The notes under the pieces were generated by a model that saw only the letters and a list, made by a program, of their open reading frames with translations, was not told the origin of the DNA and ran no database searches. The position numbers and the translations under genes were made by a program. A DNA stretch of 42,742 nt from Microcella sp. (GTDB lineage Bacteria; Actinomycetota; Actinomycetes; Actinomycetales; Microbacteriaceae), in the NCBI RefSeq assembly GCF_030645145.1, contig NZ_JAUSMI010000085.1, positions 1-42,742 of the forward strand, written 5' to 3'. This document shows positions 19,257-26,690 of the stretch, in pieces. Numbering within the stretch: the stretch's first letter is position 1; each line of letters opens with the position of its first letter.

Positions 19257-19262
19257 ACGCTA
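19257..19262 (-). promoter_or_regulatory. Leaderless -10 box (TAGCGT) for the S9 peptidase
   Basis: On the minus strand TAGCGT ends 7 bases before the ATG at 19249. No ribosome-binding site is seen between them. Confidence 0.45.
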
Positions 19263-19321
19263 TCGAGAGGAACGGGGCGGCGTCGCCGAGCGCTCGCACG
19301 AGCATCCGCCCGCTCGGTCGC

Positions 19322-20803
19322 TCAGCCGCCCGCCGCGAGCTCGCCGCGCGACCGCTCGGGCGAGTGCAGGCGGCTGAGGATGCGGTCGGCGCTCACGGGC
19401 GTGCGGCCGTCGACGAGAGAGACGATCACGCTCGTGAGGGTCGCGGCGGAGATCGTCCAGAGCCCGGGCTGCGCGAGCAGGCTCGAGAGCGCGCCCGCGC
19501 CCGGCCCCACCGCGGCCGAGCCGATGAGCGCCGCCGTGCACGAGACCGCGCCGACGATCATGCCCGCGACGGCTCCGCGGGCCGTGAGCCGTCGCCACCA
19601 GATGCCGAGCAGGATCACGGGCGAGAGCGCCGAGGCCGCGAAGACGAACACGGTGCCGACCGAGGTCACGAGCCCCTGCGGCGCGGTCGCGAGGGCGACC
19701 ACGAGCGGCACGAACGTACAGAAGACGGCCGCCCAGCGGAACGACGTGACGGTGCCGTGGAAGAGATCCTGGCTGACCGCGCTCGAGAGCGAGACTACGA
19801 GCCCGGAGGAGGTGCCGAGGAACGCCGCGAGAGCCCCCGCGACGACGAGGGCGGTGAGCAGGTCGCCGGCTGGCCCGGGGATGAGCCGCGAGGGCAGCTG
19901 GAGGGCGACGGTGTCGGCGACCCCGGGGGCGGCGAGGTCGGGGGCCGCGATGCGCGCGATGAGGCCGATCGTGCTCGAGGCGATGTAGAAGGCGCTGATG
20001 AGCACGATGACGCCGACCGTCGTCCAGCGCGCCGAGCCGCCTGTGGGGCTCGTGTAGAACCGCACGAGCACGTGGGGGAGGCCCACGGTGCCGAGCAGCA
20101 GGCCGATGAGCAGCGAGGTCGTCGCATAGGCGTCGAGGCCGGCGGGCCCGAGACCCTGCGGGAAGACGAGAGCGGGGTCGATCCGGGGCTCGGTGCCGCT
20201 GAGGGTGATCGCGAAGAAGATCGCGGGCACGGCGAGCGCGGCGAGCTTGAGCCAGAACAGGAACGCCTGCACGAAGGTGATCGAGCGCATGCCGCCCGCG
20301 GCGACCGATCCGCCGACGACGAGCGCGACGGTCGTCGCGCCGACCCAGGGTGGGATGTCCGCTACGACCGTGAGCGCGAGCGATGCGCCGTGCAGCTGGG
20401 GCACGATGTACAGCCAGCCGATGATGAGCACGAGCGCGCTCGTGAGCCGGCGGGCGAGGAGCGAGTCGAGCCGCGCGTGGATGAAGTCGGGGATCGTGTA
20501 CGCCCCGCTGCGCCGCAGGGGAGCGGCGACGAGCATGAGGACGAGCAGGTAGCCGGCGGCGTACCCGATCGGGAACCAGAACGCGTCGGAGCCCGACAGC
20601 AGAACGAGACCCGACAGCCCCAGGAACGTTCCCGCGGAGAGGTACTCGCCGCTGATGGCCGAGGCGTTCCAGACCGGGCGCACGGTGCGCGAGGCGACGA
20701 AGAAGTCGCTCGTCGTGCGCGAGATCCGCAGCCCCCAGATGCCGATGACCGCGGTCACGACGACGACCGCGACGATCGCGGCGATCGAGAGCGCGGCGTT
20801 CAC
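19322..20803 (-). CDS. Sodium:solute symporter family protein, ActP/MctC-like (493 aa)
   Basis: About 13 hydrophobic helices. The N-terminal region (TTSDFFVASRTVRPVWNASAISGEYLS) is the SSS signature seen in acetate/pyruvate/monocarboxylate symporters of the ActP and MctC type. Start is GTG 20803, overlapping the stop of the DUF485 gene (GTGA). The DUF485-SSS order mirrors yjcH-actP of E. coli, which supports a short-chain carboxylate substrate. It is the last gene of the minus-strand run beginning at cstA. The frame is open further upstream inside the DUF485 gene, but that part is a shadow. Confidence 0.88.
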   Translation of the reverse strand: MNAALSIAAIVAVVVVTAVIGIWGLRISRTTSDFFVASRTVRPVWNASAISGEYLSAGTFLGLSGLVLLSGSDAFWFPIGYAAGYLLVLMLVAAPLRRSGAYTIPDFIHARLDSLLARRLTSALVLIIGWLYIVPQLHGASLALTVVADIPPWVGATTVALVVGGSVAAGGMRSITFVQAFLFWLKLAALAVPAIFFAITLSGTEPRIDPALVFPQGLGPAGLDAYATTSLLIGLLLGTVGLPHVLVRFYTSPTGGSARWTTVGVIVLISAFYIASSTIGLIARIAAPDLAAPGVADTVALQLPSRLIPGPAGDLLTALVVAGALAAFLGTSSGLVVSLSSAVSQDLFHGTVTSFRWAAVFCTFVPLVVALATAPQGLVTSVGTVFVFAASALSPVILLGIWWRRLTARGAVAGMIVGAVSCTAALIGSAAVGPGAGALSSLLAQPGLWTISAATLTSVIVSLVDGRTPVSADRILSRLHSPERSRGELAAGG

Positions 20804-21210
20804 TCGTGCTCCACGAGCTGCGTGAACCGGCCCTCGAGCCGCTGGCAGGCGAGCGTGTAGCCGACCGCCCAGATGACCATGAGCGGGTAGAAGCCGTACG
20901 CGTGGATGAGCCACGACAGCGGCACGCCGCCGAGCACGATCGCGTCGAGCAGCGGGATCCGGCTCATCACGACCGTCACGAGCACGAGCGCGACGCCGAA
21001 CGACAGGAGGCAGACGATCGCGAGCCGCCCCTGAGCCCGCATGAGGGTGCGGGTGAAGAGCGTCTCGGCCTCGCCGACCGCCCAGCGGCCCGTCCGCGGC
21101 GCGGGATCGGTGCGCGCGCTCGCCGCGTCGATCGAGGTCACGCGCTCGCGCGGCGGGCGGGACGCGCCGCGGCGGCGCTCGGCACCGCCCCCCGTGCCGT
21201 TCTCGGTCAT
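20800..21210 (-). CDS. DUF485 (YjcH-like) membrane protein (136 aa)
   Basis: A disordered basic N terminus (about 1-50) is followed by the DUF485 core: FTRTLMRAQGRLAIVCLLSFGV (first helix), then a second helix ending FYPLMVIWAVGYTLACQRLE. This small two-helix protein is regularly encoded directly before ActP-type symporters and may be an accessory subunit; its function is not proven. Start ATG 21210 overlaps the regulator stop by ATGA, and its own stop overlaps the symporter start, so all three are co-translated. Confidence 0.85.
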   Translation of the reverse strand: MTENGTGGGAERRRGASRPPRERVTSIDAASARTDPAPRTGRWAVGEAETLFTRTLMRAQGRLAIVCLLSFGVALVLVTVVMSRIPLLDAIVLGGVPLSWLIHAYGFYPLMVIWAVGYTLACQRLEGRFTQLVEHE

Positions 21211-21971
21211 CGCCCGCCCTGGCGCGGCTGCAGCATCGCCTCGCGCACGATCGGGATCGAGCGGCGGCTCACCGGGACCTCCTCGCCGGCGACCGTCAGG
21301 GTCGGATGCGCGCCCCCGAGCCGCACGGCCGTGATCGCGTCGCGGCGCACGAGGTACGAGCGGTGCACGCGGATGAACCCCGCGCCCTGCCAGCGCTGCT
21401 CGAGCTCGGAGATCGGCTCGCGGATGAGGTGGCTCTCGGTCTCGGTGACGAGCCGCGAGTAGTCGCCCTGCGCCTGCACCCAGCGCACGTCGCTGCGGTG
21501 GACGACGCGCATGATGTTGCCGACCCGCACGGGGATGCTCTCGTCCGGCGGCGCATCCGGCCCGGCGGGGCTGTCGCGCAGCGCGAGGATGCGGCCGACC
21601 GCGCGCCGCAGCCGCTCGCGCCGGATCGGCTTGAGGATGAAGTCGACCGCCTGCACGTCGAAGGCCTCGATCGCGCCGGCCTCGTCGGCGGTGACGAAGA
21701 CGATCGCGGGCGGCTCGGCGAAGCGGGAGACGGCGCGCGCGAGGTCGAACCCCGAGAGCCCCGGCATGTGGATGTCGAGGAAGGCCGCGTCGACCTCGTG
21801 CTCGGCGAGCAGGCGCAGGGCCTCCGACCCCGTCGAGGCCCGCAGGATCCCGCCCACGCGCGGGTCGCCCCGCAGGAGCGACTCGAGTTCGTCGAGCACG
21901 CGGCGCTCGTCGTCGGCGATGAGGAGGTCGATCGTTCGCGCGGCCTCGGCGACGTCCGGGCGAGCGGTCAT
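21207..21971 (-). CDS. LytTR family response regulator (254 aa)
   Basis: Receiver domain (about 13-125) with acidic pair Asp20/Asp21, phosphoacceptor Asp66 in FLDIHMPG, Thr94 and Lys114 (ILKPIRR), then a LytTR DNA-binding domain (about 148-250) containing IMRVVHRSDVRWVQAQGDYS and VHRSYLVRRDAI. LytTR proteins bind pairs of direct repeats with a GTT-x-(A/G) core. A matching pair lies ahead of cstA at 25822-25857. It is co-translated with the kinase upstream (ATGA overlap) and the DUF485 gene downstream. The arrangement resembles BtsSR/YpdAB of enterobacteria, which control pyruvate uptake. Confidence 0.93.
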   Translation of the reverse strand: MTARPDVAEAARTIDLLIADDERRVLDELESLLRGDPRVGGILRASTGSEALRLLAEHEVDAAFLDIHMPGLSGFDLARAVSRFAEPPAIVFVTADEAGAIEAFDVQAVDFILKPIRRERLRRAVGRILALRDSPAGPDAPPDESIPVRVGNIMRVVHRSDVRWVQAQGDYSRLVTETESHLIREPISELEQRWQGAGFIRVHRSYLVRRDAITAVRLGGAHPTLTVAGEEVPVSRRSIPIVREAMLQPRQGGR

Positions 21972-23173
21972 GCGCTCGACCCCCGATCGGTCTCGTTGAA
22001 CGGCTGCGATTTCGGGATGCGCATCCGCACCATCGTCCCCGCTCCCTCGTTGGTCTCGATGATGAGCGCGTGATCGTCGCCGTAGATGCTCCGCACGCGC
22101 GCGTCGACGTTGCGCAGCCCGATGTGGTCGGTGCGCTCGCTCTCGGTGAGCAGCGCGCGCAGGGCCGAGGGTCGCATGCCGACGCCGTCGTCGTCGACCG
22201 TGATCTCGGTGTGCGTGCCGTCGTCGCGCGCCGCGATCACGACCGTGCCGCCTGCCTCGCGCGGCTCGAGCCCGTGACGGATGGCGTTCTCGACCAGGGG
22301 CTGCAGGCTCAAGAAGGGGATGACCGTCGCGAGCGTCTCGGGCTCGATGCGGAGGGTCACGCTCAGACGCTCCTCGAAGCGCGCGCGCTCGAGCTCGACG
22401 TAGGAGTGCACGCTCGTGAGCTCGTCCGCGAGCGTCGTGAACTCGCCCTGCGAGCGCAGCGTGTAGCGGATGAAGTCGGCGAAGTCGAGGAGCAGGTCGC
22501 GCGCCCGCTCGGCGTCGGTGCTCGTGTAGGAGGCGATGACGCTCAACGCGTTGTAGATGAAGTGGGGGCTGATCTGGGCGCGCAGCGCCCGCAGCTCTGC
22601 CTCCGCGAGCGCGGCGCGGGAGGTCTCGAGCTCGCCGAGCTCGATCTGCGCGCCGCACCACGCGGCGACCTCCGTCGTCGCGCGCACGAGGGGAGCCTGC
22701 ACGCGGGTCGCGAACGCGACGATCGCGCCGACGACGCGGCCGTTCGCGATGACGGGGGCGCCGACCGCCTGCGGCGCGTCGTGACTCTCGACGCCGTCAC
22801 CCGCCGATCGCCCGGAGAGCACCTGGCGCTGACCCGACTGGATGACGCTCGCCGCCAGCCCGGAGGCGACGGCGCTGAGGTCGCCGCGCCCGTCGATCGA
22901 GACGACGCCGCTCCGGTCGGCGAGCGCGATCGCCTCGCTGCCGAGGAGGGTGCGCAGGTATCGGCTCGCGCGATGCGCGCCCTCGCCGTCGAGCCCGCCG
23001 CGCAGGTGGACGGCCGCGCGCGACGCGAGCGAGAGGGTGCGGAAGGTCGCGCGCTCCGCATCGCTCCCGAGGTCGGTGCCGCCGCGCGCCTGCCGCCGGA
23101 TGAGCTGCGCGAGCAGGGTGACGGCGATGCCGAGCGCGAAGGCGGCGACGGCGAGGAGCGCGGCGTCAGGCAT
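21968..23173 (-). CDS. LytS-type sensor histidine kinase (401 aa)
   Basis: One N-terminal membrane helix (about 4-24), a GAF-like sensing region (about 40-180, with VGAPVIANGRVVGAIVAFA), a His_kinase domain with the phosphorylated histidine at 204 (ISPHFIYNALSVIASY), and a HATPase domain with N-box LQPLVENAIRHGLEP and G-box DDDGVGM / HIGLRNVDARV. It lacks the multi-helix 5TMR-LYT sensor of LytS/BtsS, so the ligand is likely sensed in the cytoplasm by the GAF-like region. Its position between two carboxylate-type transporters suggests it senses pyruvate, acetate or a related acid (inference). Confidence 0.92.
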   Translation of the reverse strand: MPDAALLAVAAFALGIAVTLLAQLIRRQARGGTDLGSDAERATFRTLSLASRAAVHLRGGLDGEGAHRASRYLRTLLGSEAIALADRSGVVSIDGRGDLSAVASGLAASVIQSGQRQVLSGRSAGDGVESHDAPQAVGAPVIANGRVVGAIVAFATRVQAPLVRATTEVAAWCGAQIELGELETSRAALAEAELRALRAQISPHFIYNALSVIASYTSTDAERARDLLLDFADFIRYTLRSQGEFTTLADELTSVHSYVELERARFEERLSVTLRIEPETLATVIPFLSLQPLVENAIRHGLEPREAGGTVVIAARDDGTHTEITVDDDGVGMRPSALRALLTESERTDHIGLRNVDARVRSIYGDDHALIIETNEGAGTMVRMRIPKSQPFNETDRGSSA

Positions 23174-23196
23174 GGGCGCTCCTCATCGCGTCGTCG

Positions 23197-23445
23197 TCAG
23201 CAGCAGCGGGCCCCGGGGTTCTGGTCCTGCTCGTCCATTCTGCCCCGCCAGAACTCCCGCTCGGTGAGGGGCTCCACGTCGGCGCCGTGCGTCGCGACGT
23301 GATGGTCGAGGTAGGTGCGGTAGGCCGTGTCGCCCATGAGCTCGCGCATGTACCAGGCGATCGCGCGACCGGCGCGCCCGAGCGCGGCGGCGCCCGCCCG
23401 GACCGAGATGATCCGGGCGGGACGCCGTGCTGCGGTGGCGGTCAT
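23197..23445 (-). CDS. YbdD/YjiX family protein (DUF466), 82 aa
   Basis: A small basic protein starting at ATG 23445, overlapping the cstA stop by one base (TGATG). It contains WYMRELMGDTAYRTYLDHHVATH and LTEREFWRGRMDEQDQNPGARCC; the terminal Cys-Cys and the (Y/R)-x-x-Y-x-x-H pattern match YbdD and YjiX, encoded after cstA and btsT in E. coli. It is thought to be an accessory factor of CstA-type transporters. The kinase gene starts 23 bases after its stop. Confidence 0.87.
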   Translation of the reverse strand: MTATAARRPARIISVRAGAAALGRAGRAIAWYMRELMGDTAYRTYLDHHVATHGADVEPLTEREFWRGRMDEQDQNPGARCC

Positions 23446-25730
23446 CAGTGCCTGGCTGACGCGGGTCGCTGGTCCGCGGGCAGCTGGTCCCACTGCCGCT
23501 CGAGCTCGCGCTCGGCCCTCGTGGCGAAGAATCCCTGCGGCGCGTACCGGCGCGAGGCGACGGGCGCATCCTCGTGCGTCTCGCCGCCGCCGGCGCGGAT
23601 CGCCCGCACGGTCGCGATGAGCGACGTGATCACGACGGTGATCGCGAGCGTCACGAACACGATCGACAGGATGCCCTGCACCATCGTGTTCCGCACGACG
23701 GCCTCCATCGCCTCGACCGTCTGGGCCGTGCCGAACGAGGTCTCTCCCGCCTCGAGCGCTCCGCGGAAGGCGAAGTGGTTCGACCAGTACCCGACCTGCG
23801 GCACGGGGGAGAAGATCTTGAACGCCGACGCGGTGATCGTGACGATCGCGGCGAAGGTGAGCGGCAGCCCGATGATCCACAGCCAGCGCACGTAGCTCGG
23901 CCCGCGCTTGGCGACGATCGCGAGCACGACCGCGAGCGCGATGACCGCGAGCAGCTGGTTCGCGATGCCGAACAGCGGGAAGAAAGTGTTGATGCCGCCG
24001 AGCGGATCGGTGACGCCGAGGATGAGGATCCAGCCCCAGCCCGCGACCATGAGCGCGGTCGTGATCCAGACGCCGGGGCGCCACCCCGTGTCCTTGAACT
24101 TCGGGATCACGTTGCCGATCGAGTCCTGCAGCATGAAGCGCGCGACGCGCGTGCCGGCATCGACGGCGGTGAGGATGAACAGCGCCTCGAACATGATCGC
24201 GAAGTGGTACCAGAAGCCCGCGAGCGCGGCGCCGCCGAAGAGCTGCTGCATGATGTTCGCGATGCCGAGCGCGAGGGTCGGGGCGCCGCCCGTGCGCGAG
24301 ACGATCGACTCCTCGCCGACGGCCGAGGCGGTGCTCGTGAGCAGCTCGGGCGTGAGGTTCACGCCCATGAGGCCGAGCGAGTTCACGAACGCGACCGCGC
24401 CCTCGACCGTTCCGCCGGTGGCGGCCGCGGAGGAGTTCATGGCGAAGTAGATGCCGCGGTCGAGCGACAGGGCGGCGACGAGCGCCATGATCGCGACGAA
24501 CGACTCCATGAGCATGCCGCCGTAGCCGATGAAGCGGGTCTGGCGCTCCTTCTCGATGAGCTTCGGCGTCGTGCCCGAGGCGATGAGCGCGTGGAACCCG
24601 GAGAGGGCGCCGCACGCGATCGTCACGAACAGGAAGGGGAAGAGCGTTCCCGAGACGACCGGGCCGAGCTCGCCGCCGGCGAACTCGCTGAAGGCCGGCA
24701 CCGAGATCTCGGGGCGCACGAGCACGACGGCGCCCGCGAGCATGACGATCACGCCGATCTTCATGAACGTCGAGAGGTAGTCGCGCGGGGCGAGCAGGAG
24801 CCAGACGGGCAGGACGGCGGCGATGAAGCCGTAGATGATGATGCCCCACGCGATCGTCGTGCGGTCGAGCGTGAAGAGCTCGATGCCCCACGGCGTCTCG
24901 GCGACCCAGCCGCCCGCGATGATCGCGGCCATGAGCAGCACGAAGCCGATGATGGAGACCTCGGAGATCTTGCCGGGGCGCAGGTAGCGCAGGTATACGC
25001 CCATGAAGAGCGCGATCGGGATGGTCATCGCGACGCTGAAGACGCCCCAGGGGCTCTCGCCGAGCGCGTTGACGACGACGAGCGCGAGGATCGCGATGAT
25101 GATGAGCATGATGAGCAGCGAGGCGATGATCGCCGCCGTGCCGCCGATGCGACCAAGCTCGTCGCGGGCCATCTGGCCGATCGTGCGACCGCCGCGGCGC
25201 ATCGAGAAGAACAGCACGAGGTAGTCCTGCACGGCGCCGGCGAGCAGCACGCCGACGATGATCCAGATCGTGCCGGGCAGGTAGCCCATCTGCGCGGCGA
25301 GCACGGGCCCGACGAGCGGGCCGGCGCCCGCGATCGCGGCGAAGTGGTGGCCGTAGAGCACGCGGCGGTCGGTCGGCACGTAGTCCTTGCCGTCCGCGCG
25401 CACCTCGGCGGGCGTGGCCCGGCGGTCGTCGGGGCGCGTGATGTAGCGCTCGATGACCTTCGAGTAGAAGCGGTAGCCGATCAGGTAGGTGCACACGGCC
25501 GCGAACACGAACCAGAGCGCGTTGACGGTCTCGCCGCGCACGATCGCGATCATGGTCCACGAGACGCCGCCGAGCAGCGCGACCGCCGCCCAGATGATGA
25601 TCTTCGGAAGGGTCCATCGGCTCTCGCGCTCGCGCTCGGCGGCGGGAAGCTCGGTGGGTGGGAGCGCCGGGTCGGGCTCGGGTCCGTCGGGCCGGGCCTC
25701 GACGGTCGATCCGGGTGGCTGTGACGTCAT
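23445..25730 (-). CDS. cstA: CstA family carbon starvation / pyruvate-peptide transporter (761 aa)
   Basis: A very hydrophobic protein with many helices. Signature segments are GKDYVPTDRRVLYGHHFAAIAG, with GPLVGPVLAAQMGYLPGTIWI following, and FHALIASGTTPKLI in the second half, all typical of CstA/BtsT. These proteins import pyruvate and/or peptides using an ion gradient. Start ATG 25730 has a strong GGAGGAG site about 7 bases upstream. The frame is open further upstream, but that part lacks similarity and overlaps the promoter. It heads the minus-strand run with ybdD, kinase, regulator, DUF485 and SSS symporter. Confidence 0.95.
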   Translation of the reverse strand: MTSQPPGSTVEARPDGPEPDPALPPTELPAAERERESRWTLPKIIIWAAVALLGGVSWTMIAIVRGETVNALWFVFAAVCTYLIGYRFYSKVIERYITRPDDRRATPAEVRADGKDYVPTDRRVLYGHHFAAIAGAGPLVGPVLAAQMGYLPGTIWIIVGVLLAGAVQDYLVLFFSMRRGGRTIGQMARDELGRIGGTAAIIASLLIMLIIIAILALVVVNALGESPWGVFSVAMTIPIALFMGVYLRYLRPGKISEVSIIGFVLLMAAIIAGGWVAETPWGIELFTLDRTTIAWGIIIYGFIAAVLPVWLLLAPRDYLSTFMKIGVIVMLAGAVVLVRPEISVPAFSEFAGGELGPVVSGTLFPFLFVTIACGALSGFHALIASGTTPKLIEKERQTRFIGYGGMLMESFVAIMALVAALSLDRGIYFAMNSSAAATGGTVEGAVAFVNSLGLMGVNLTPELLTSTASAVGEESIVSRTGGAPTLALGIANIMQQLFGGAALAGFWYHFAIMFEALFILTAVDAGTRVARFMLQDSIGNVIPKFKDTGWRPGVWITTALMVAGWGWILILGVTDPLGGINTFFPLFGIANQLLAVIALAVVLAIVAKRGPSYVRWLWIIGLPLTFAAIVTITASAFKIFSPVPQVGYWSNHFAFRGALEAGETSFGTAQTVEAMEAVVRNTMVQGILSIVFVTLAITVVITSLIATVRAIRAGGGETHEDAPVASRRYAPQGFFATRAERELERQWDQLPADQRPASARH

Positions 25731-25767
25731 CGTTCTCCTCCAGGGGGTCGCGTCATTGCGTGAGGTC

Positions 25768-25773
25768 ACCCTA
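25768..25773 (-). promoter_or_regulatory. Candidate -10 (TAGGGT) of the cstA operon
   Basis: On the minus strand TAGGGT lies 37 bases before the cstA ATG, leaving a short leader with the GGAGGAG ribosome site. The LytTR-type repeats are about 50 bases further upstream, a normal distance for an activator. Confidence 0.4.
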
Positions 25774-25821
25774 GGAAGCGGCGTCGGCGCGCGGAGGGCC
25801 CCGCCGACGGGTGGCGGTTCG

Positions 25822-25857
25822 GTGCGACGAACGGCGGATCCGTGCGACGAACTGCGA
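25822..25857 (-). promoter_or_regulatory. Two LytTR-type direct repeats upstream of cstA
   Basis: GTGCGACGAACGGCG (25822-25836) and GTGCGACGAACTGCG (25842-25856) differ at one base and are spaced 20 bases start to start. On the cstA strand the cores read GCCGTTCGT and GCAGTTCGT, which match the LytTR consensus (A/C)(C/A)GTTN(A/G)(T/G) at all but the outermost position. Two copies on one helix face is the usual LytTR operator layout. Confidence 0.55.
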
Positions 25858-25920
25858 GCCGAGCTGCGAGGGCGGCGCGCTCTCACGGCGGCACGAGCAT
25901 CCACGATGTGTAAAAAATCA

Positions 25921-25949
25921 TTGACAGGATGTCCGCTGCGCTTTACCTT
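25921..25949 (+). promoter_or_regulatory. Promoter TTGACA, 17 bases, TACCTT
   Basis: A consensus -35 TTGACA (25921-25926) and a TACCTT -10 (25944-25949), 17 bases apart, lie upstream of the membrane protein/XRE gene pair. The DNA here is noticeably less GC-rich than its surroundings. Confidence 0.55.
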
Positions 25950-25973
25950 GTGCATGTCAGCAATTCTTGACAT
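25922..25973. promoter_or_regulatory. Cluster of TGACA half-sites (candidate XRE operator)
   Basis: Half-sites are TGACA at 25922-25926, TGTC at 25930-25933, ATGTCA at 25954-25959 and TGACAT at 25968-25973. They make two inverted repeats, GACA-GGA-TGTC and ATGTCA-8-TGACAT, covering the -35 and flanking the start region. The downstream XRE protein is the obvious candidate ligand (inference). Confidence 0.4.
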
Positions 25974-26002
25974 CCGCATCGATCGACCAGAAGGAGCACC
26001 CC

Positions 26003-26431
26003 ATGGCCCAGGAGGAGAAGGTGGCCTGGATCGGCCTCGTCGTCGGCATCGTGACGGGCGTCGTCTACGGCGTCGTGCTCGCCGCCCGCGCGGCCGGCGG
26101 CCCGCTCGTCGAGGCGCCCTACGTCGACGCGATGCTGTGGAGCCTCGGCGTCGGCATCGTCGTGACGATCGTCGTCACGATCCTCGTCTCCATCCTGACC
26201 CGTCGAGACGGGCACGGCACCGACGTGCGCGACCGGCAGATCAGCGCGCGCGCCGAGCACACCGCGCGCGCCGTGCTCGTGATCGGCGCCCTCGCGGCCC
26301 TCGTGCTCGCGATGCTCGAGGCCGACCACTTCTGGATCGCCCACGCGCTCTTCGTCGGCTTCTACGCCTCCGCGGTGCTCGAGGGCATCACGAAGGTCGC
26401 GCTCTACCGCGGGGGAGTGCCGGCATGGTGA
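26003..26431 (+). CDS. Four-helix membrane protein paired with XRE regulator (142 aa)
   Basis: Start ATG 26003 has AGAAGGAG seven bases upstream; a TTG further up (25967) lies inside the operator repeats and is not credible. Four hydrophobic helices occur: WIGLVVGIVTGVVYGVVLA, LWSLGVGIVVTIVVTILVSIL, RAVLVIGALAALVLAML, and HALFVGFYASAVLEGI. The loop RDRQISARAEHTA between helices 2 and 3 resembles DUF2178-like proteins, which are regularly encoded next to small XRE regulators. The function of such pairs is unknown. It overlaps the regulator gene by 7 bases. Confidence 0.75.
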   Translation: MAQEEKVAWIGLVVGIVTGVVYGVVLAARAAGGPLVEAPYVDAMLWSLGVGIVVTIVVTILVSILTRRDGHGTDVRDRQISARAEHTARAVLVIGALAALVLAMLEADHFWIAHALFVGFYASAVLEGITKVALYRGGVPAW

Positions 26432-26646
26432 AGCCCACGCGCGTCGAGAACCGCATTCGCGCCCTCCGCTTCGCCCACGGCGAGCTGACGCAGGCCGAGC
26501 TCGCCGAGCGCATCGGCGTCACCCGCCAGACCGTCATCGCGATCGAGCAGGGCAAGTACTCGCCCTCGCTCGAGGTCGCCTTCCAGATCGCGCGCGTCTT
26601 CGGCGTCCCGCTCGACGACGTGTTCCAGTACCCGGACGGCGCGTGA
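26425..26646 (+). CDS. Small XRE/Cro-CI type transcriptional regulator (73 aa)
   Basis: Little more than a single helix-turn-helix: TQAELAERIGVTRQTVIAIE covers helices 2-3, with recognition helix SRQ-like TRQTVIAIEQGKYSPS, followed by FQIARVFGVPLDDVFQY. This is the YozG/compact HTH_3 type. ATG 26425 overlaps the stop of the membrane gene; a GTG at 26428 is an alternative. It probably represses its own promoter through the TGACA half-sites at 25922-25973 (inference). Confidence 0.88.
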   Translation: MVKPTRVENRIRALRFAHGELTQAELAERIGVTRQTVIAIEQGKYSPSLEVAFQIARVFGVPLDDVFQYPDGA

Positions 26647-26690
26647 GCGCCGCATCCGCCACCGCCCGACCGATGAGACGAGAGACCACC

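Noticed and set aside
23574-25724. 716-aa plus-strand ORF opposite cstA
   Set aside because: Asp/Glu/Arg/His-rich shadow of the third-position GC bias of cstA; no start signal or domain.
25967-26002. TTG start for the four-helix membrane protein
   Set aside because: It lies within the TGACAT operator half-site. ATG 26003 has a strong AGAAGGAG site.
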